64,000 nucleotides of DNA. It comes from Serpula lacrymans var. lacrymans S7.9. Lineage: Eukaryota > Basidiomycota > Agaricomycetes > Boletales > Serpulaceae. A program made the translations under genes and the position numbers. The notes beneath the pieces were generated by a model, which was given only the letters and a program-made list of their open reading frames with translations, was not told the DNA's origin and searched no databases. The stretch lies in the NCBI RefSeq assembly GCF_000218685.1, contig NW_006763292.1, forward strand, positions 186,001-250,000, in the 5' to 3' direction. Shown in pieces: positions 59,010 to 64,000 of this stretch (position 1 is the first letter of the stretch; the number at the start of each line of letters is the position of its first letter).

Positions 59010-62000
59010 ATGGTTGTAGTCAATCCAGACTCACACCACGACCAATTTGATTATTCCTCGCATACTTCTCGAATCACGCCACAGTCCGCTGAGACTCCAA
59101 GGTTGTCGTCTCGAGCCTCTACCGCACTACCCCTTCTGGTGTCAGTGGATTCTCTGGTCCAACAACCTCCAGTTTCTCTAACGTCTCAAAACTCCAGATC
59201 AGAATCTAATCCCTTGTTGTCCATGGAAGTTCCACCCGTAAACTCAAAGCTCTTAGACCGCCAGTCTATTTTCCCTCCATATCGCGGTCTACGAAAATCA
59301 ACTTCCGTCGACTCTTTTATTGATTGTGAGCGGTCGGTTTTGGTAGAAGGCAGGAGTCGACGTAAACCTCAATTTAGTACTAACTTGGGCAATAATTTAT
59401 CTTCCTGTGGAGTGGAAGATTTTATTTCCCGTGATCACCATTCGTCGACTCGCCTTCGCCGTAGCTCTAGCGCCAGATATTCCCGTCAAAATAGTACCTT
59501 AACGACCGACACCCTAGAGCTTGAAGCATGGTATCCTGTTCACATGGAAGGAGACAGACAGGCTTCGGCGCAAAGTCAAGATTTTGATCGGCAACTGCCT
59601 CTCGGTGATCTCATACTTCCTCCCCGTGTCACTTTGCAGAACCCTGCGTCGAACTTATTCTATCCAACTGAGGTTTCTCCTCTGAGCGAGGAAAGTCATC
59701 CTCTTAGCTCCAAGATATTAGCACAAATGTCCCAACTTGCCCATCACTCGCTTGGAAGTAGCGGGAGCAAACGAAATCGCATCGGTAGCTGGGGTTTGAT
59801 CGCTAGTGGAGAAAGCAAACGGCCTTCGGTAGAGCTTTAACTCTCCCCATGAGCGTTGCACTTACTTATCACCCGCAAAAGTTCCGTAATGGATTGGAGC
59901 TGCTCATTGCTGTCATCGGCTCTCCCGGATGTGGTAAATCCACCGTAATCCACCAAGATGCCAGCACGTACGGATACTCCACGACCGAAATTTGTAGCTT
60001 ACCATTTGGTATACTATATCGCTGTGAGTCTTGTGGAATTGCTTTCGTGCTTGACGTTGATTTGCCACTTTGCAAGACGACCGCCGGTTGGAATGGCTTA
60101 GGCAAAGTGAATCTTCATTAAATATTCATCTACTCATCTACGAAATGGATATCACTACATTGGTTTCCGTTCCCCAAGTGGACGGAATATTTGTTTGTTA
60201 TGACGCATCGGATAATTCTTCTTTCGAGCCTGTGGCGCGATTTCTCCGTATGTATATCATAAATATCTCTGCATCAAAGTACACGGCTCATTACAACTTC
60301 TCTATCAATCGTCAGGGATGTCCCACCCTTTCAGACTTCCCACAGTTGGACTGGCCTGCAAATCCGATCTAAATACCACAGTCGACCCCCAAATTGCCTC
60401 AGAACTTTTTCAAGGTTTTGATTTAGGTCTCGTCGAAGTTTCAATTGTACAAGATGACGGGAAGACAAAGATGGGGAAATCATTCAATTGGATATTAAGA
60501 TCCATTTTACTTACACGCAGTAAGTTAATATATTCATCTTAGCGCATTCTACACATCTCTTTATCGTTATAGGCCTTCGACTCCCGACCTCACAGCCCGA
60601 CCAGCGGAATCCAGCATCTCCTGAATCTTTAGTATCTCCTCTCCTTTTAGATCATCCAAAAATGGTAGATGCTGTGATAATATATTTGCGTAGTAGTTGA
60701 CAAACAAATTTGTCCATCTCAGGTCACAGCACTTGAAATTCCAGTGTATTCCTTGCATTCTTCTACATCTCCGACGCGCACACCCCTGACCGCTGATCTA
60801 AACCGTAACACATCGACTATTCATCTCGATCCACCAGAAAAGAAACAGTCTAATCAATGGAATCTGACTGACTATGACCATGTGAACTATAAATCACCCC
60901 CCCCAAGTTTGGGAGCTCAGGTCGATAAAAAAGAGAAGCTCAGGTGATTCTCACCCTTGCAATCAATTGATGCATTAGCTGAGATCTTATTTAGTCGTCC
61001 TGTACAGTATGCCACTCTGGAAGAGCTTCTCGACAAACTTCTTTTCCTGGCAGTCAGCGGGGATGGTACAGTTATAAATCATCCTTGTTATTCGCAGAAA
61101 TTGTATTAATCTTTTTAATCACAGATCCGACATATATTTCGAATTTCTTGCTTACCTACCGGCGGTTTGCAACTCCTCGTAGTGTACTGTTAGCGATGCA
61201 AAAGCGTATGCGCCATCTTGATACCTCACCTGGTGATCCTATGTTGGCATGTTATGCTCAAATGAGGTGCAACTTATAATATATGCAGAAATAAACTCTC
61301 TCACATGTATTTTAGAATCTGTCACTTGCTTGAGTCTTGGATGGAAACCTATGCGCATGACTTCGCAGTGCCAGGCGCTTCGGGTGCACTCAACGCACTA
61401 GTGAAGTCGATCATCGCCAAAACTTATTTACTTCATTATGGCTCCGATTTCCTCCCTTTTCTAGAGCAAGCTTCTAGTCTCGTGGATAAGGATGCTGCCT
61501 GGGCACAGAAATGTGAGGTCCTAGCGGAAGAAAACGATGATCCCTATAGCCCATTCGGTGACGAAGACGAATTCCTCAACAGTCATGTTCGTTCGCCCAT
61601 CACCAGTTCTCCTTCACTCGTTCCTCTATACGATGACTCTATATTACCTTTTTACGCAGTCAGGGAACGTAAACTAAGTTTACCACTTAGTTCCCTCGTG
61701 CCGTCTATCCCATCCCCCACCAATCACCCAGATAGCCAGGAAATGTCAACGAAACAGCTCCTCAAAGAGCTTCTGAAGATATCGTCGGATATACAGAACC
61801 TGGATTCGGGAGATATTGCGCAGGAGATAACAAGGGTGGAAGTAGTGGCTTTCATGAGCATCGAGGTATTGCCTCCAGGACTGCTGTATATTTACCATTA
61901 CTTATCCTTTGAAGCCAAGAGATTGGCTTCACTATACACTTGTTACAGGGAAAAAGAGCTCGGATTCTGACACAATTTCGCGATTCAATGCAATATCTAG

Positions 62001-62835
62001 CCATCTCGCTGACTGGTGCGCTTAGATGGCGCTTGATTATAACTTGATCTTCTCACCATCATTTTCAGGGTAGTGTCGCTTATCCTTTGCCACGACAAAC
62101 CAAGGCATCGAGCCCGCCAGATCGAGAAATTTGTGGACATAGCTCATAAGTTGCGCGCTCTCAACAACTACTCGGCTCTGCGAGCTTTTGTGGCTGGTAT
62201 CAACAATTCCACCTTTCAAGGAGATGACACCATGGAAGTTTTCAGGACTAAGGCCCCAGAACACTTCAAAAACCTCCTATCGTGGGATGTCTTACTACAG
62301 CACAGAGGGGCTCACCAAGCTTACAGGATGGCTTTAAGGAACACGAAGGGTGCCTGCATTCCTGCCTTGTAAGTTATTATTACAATGTGAGGCTTGGCTA
62401 ACCGCGTTCGTATAGAGAGGTTCATATGTCCGACCTCATTCGCGCACAAGAAGGTAACCCTGATTATCATCCATCCGACCACGGTCAAATACATTGGGGC
62501 AAGTTCAATATGTTTGGAAAGTTCATCCAAAGCACAGCCCAATGTCAAGTGCAATGTGATACCTCCAGAGACTATGATTTTCCTGAGAGGCCTCGGATAG
62601 GGACTCTAATTTTTAATGAATTTCTTATGCCGGAAGACGTAAGTACCATCATCTTGTAAATAATGCTTTATGCCAAAACATGTCGGTACAGGTGCAAATG
62701 ACGCGGATGGCACCATTGCCCAACTCGGACACCGAAGAGCTTCATCGATTCAACACAGCCCGCTCCAGTTCTCGTGATCATTCAACATCTGCACAAAGGG
62801 ACGCAGCATTCATACGCAGAATTTTCCAATGGTAA
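59010..62835 (+). CDS. Ras guanine-nucleotide exchange factor with N-terminal Ras-like P-loop domain
   Basis: Spliced from about nine exons with short introns; exon 1 is 59010-59828 and the stop is TAA 62833-62835. The first ~273 residues are Ser-rich and low in order. A G-domain-like region follows: IAVIGSPGCGKSTVI (P-loop, about 59912-59950), DGIFVCYDASDNSSFEP and GLACKSDL (equivalent of NKxD), about 60345. Then comes the RasGEF N-terminal domain (TYISNFLLTYRRFATPRSVL, about 61126-61185) and the Cdc25 catalytic domain (61740-62680: AQEITRVEVVAFMSIE, RARQIEKFVDIAHKLRALNN, YSALRAFVAGINN, HRGAHQAYRMALRN). It would promote GDP release from Ras at membranes. The C-terminus FIRRIFQW is preserved. 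Exact splice sites for the middle exons are provisional. Host gene, no breaks seen. Confidence 0.88.
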
Positions 62836-63056
62836 CAACCGTGCTGAGATTGATTAACGTTTGCGAGAATTCATGATGCGAGCGAGATTCATGATAAGCA
62901 AGTAGATTGTTGTAAGAAGTGTATATTTCTGGTTACCATAGGGTACCAAGTCTGAATTACATATCATCATATTGATGCGTTGAAACTAGGTTCTATCAGT
63001 ACTGTAATAGAGATAAATAAGTTACTGTTATCGTAGTAGAAGACTGAAATAACATA
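62836..63056 (+). other. Ras-GEF 3' flanking region
   Basis: Probable 3' UTR and downstream sequence. No other gene. Confidence 0.4.
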
Positions 63057-63088
63057 CCCCTTCAGTAGATTCTGATCTACTGAAGGGG
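63057..63088. repeat. Perfect 14-bp hairpin
   Basis: CCCCTTCAGTAGAT, loop TCTG, ATCTACTGAAGGGG. No T-run follows, and it is about 220 bp after the Ras-GEF stop. Confidence 0.85.
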
Positions 63089-64000
63089 GAAATCGTAAGA
63101 ATTCTTATATATATAAAGGAGAGAAAGGAAGTCAGGTGTGTGATCTGATAGTATCGCAACTAGAATGTTAGTGTATTAACATTTCAACACTCCTCGATAC
63201 AAAGTTATTGGGGGGGAAAATAAAAATAAAAATGGGACAAAATTATCTTAAGCCCACACACAAGTATGTAGAGAAGAGAAAAGTTTTGTGGGAAGTGCCT
63301 TGGTGAATGTGTTGAGCAATATTGTGGTTTATAATGATATATTGAACTGAAAGTTTGTTGGATGTGACATGCTCACAGATGTAGTGAAAACAGATATAAA
63401 TATGTATATAATTCAATCAAATTACAGTTGCTTTACCTTATGCAAAGTATTATATTTGAGTACACAGTAACAGCTCATCCACATCTATATATCTATCTAT
63501 CCAGTTCATCCAATTTATCTATGCCCCACTGGAGGGTAAGTCTCTTTGACCACTCTCTCCAAGTCATTAAAACTCCGCTTCAATATGTACAATATGTTCT
63601 GCCATGTTGGAGCGGAGCTTGAAATATCTGTGCTTTACACTGTCCATGACAGTGTGCAAGGCTCTTCAAGAATGGATGCCGCCTCCCCTGCCTATCCCAC
63701 TCACTGTCTTGCATGACCTCAAAGCACAAGAAGAAAAATGTTATTGGCTGGATGGTGACTTGAAGTTTAGATAAGTTTTAAACACTTGTACAAATTTTCC
63801 AAACTAATATCAGTGTATTATCATAGGTTTGAATCATTTAAGAGTGCTCAATGCTGTCTATAATATTGTGTAAGGCTCTGAAAGGTGGGTGCTCACTGTG
63901 GAAGGATGACATTGCACTAGTATGGATAATTGTATGTAGTAAGTTTTGTTTCTGGTTTTTCAGTAGCATATTCAAGCTTTGTGTTTTAATAGTCATATAA
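63089..64000. other. No gene recognised
   Basis: Short frames only. The window ends in this stretch. Confidence 0.4.

Noticed and set aside
63057..63088. Hairpin as a bacterial-type terminator
   Set aside because: The organism is a fungus with spliced genes, and no U-run follows the stem.

Overview
The window looks like a transposon-rich island from a basidiomycete nuclear genome, probably Agaricomycetes. The basis is short (about 50 bp) GT-AG introns in the two intact host genes, fungal-type ADP/ATP carrier and Ras-GEF proteins, and typical basidiomycete mobile families: KDZ, chromodomain Ty3/gypsy, Ty1/copia, PIF/Harbinger, Tnp2-like and DUF6589. Only three genes read as intact: a RecQ-like helicase (15792-17881, -), an ADP/ATP carrier (18361-19647, -) and a multidomain Ras-GEF (59010-62835, +). 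Nearly everything else is nested or decaying mobile DNA. A 100-N assembly gap lies at 29965-30064.

1-18.1 kb. This is the most informative part. Two apparently identical 1,751-bp LTR-like elements (1574-3324 on - and 11053-12803 on +) form an inverted pair. Flipping the 7.7 kb between them repairs two broken genes at once: a Ty3/gypsy gag-pol (10251-11052 joined to 1573-1) and a DUF6589-type gene (3723-3325 joined to 12804-15564). Both junctions come back in frame and with 4-bp target duplications. The segment has therefore been inverted by recombination between the two LTRs, or the assembly has flipped it. The restored DUF6589 gene is convergent with the intact RecQ-like helicase. The pair is bounded by a 31-nt terminal inverted repeat that holds a hairpin (3869-3899 and 18040-18070), so together they look like one two-gene mobile element of about 6 kb that I cannot match to a named superfamily. 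The inverted segment also carries a decayed KDZ transposase (6310-9477).

18-35 kb. After the ADP/ATP carrier come layered retroelement remains: chromovirus integrase, copia RNase H, and a second gypsy copy with another LTR inside its gag. There are many solo LTRs of one ~415-bp family (TGTTACGATAACAC...GGTTGTTACA), AT-rich inverted-repeat elements with a tRNA-like core, and a mariner/IS630-type transposase C-terminus.

35-58.8 kb. There are weak gene remnants, a full-length but decayed Ty1/copia element (42633-47808, perfect CTATG target duplication), and a two-gene PIF/Harbinger transposon (51586-55447) whose Myb/SANT gene is split by two solo LTRs of different families.

58.8-64 kb. The Ras-GEF gene is followed by a perfect 14-bp hairpin and then sequence in which I recognise nothing.
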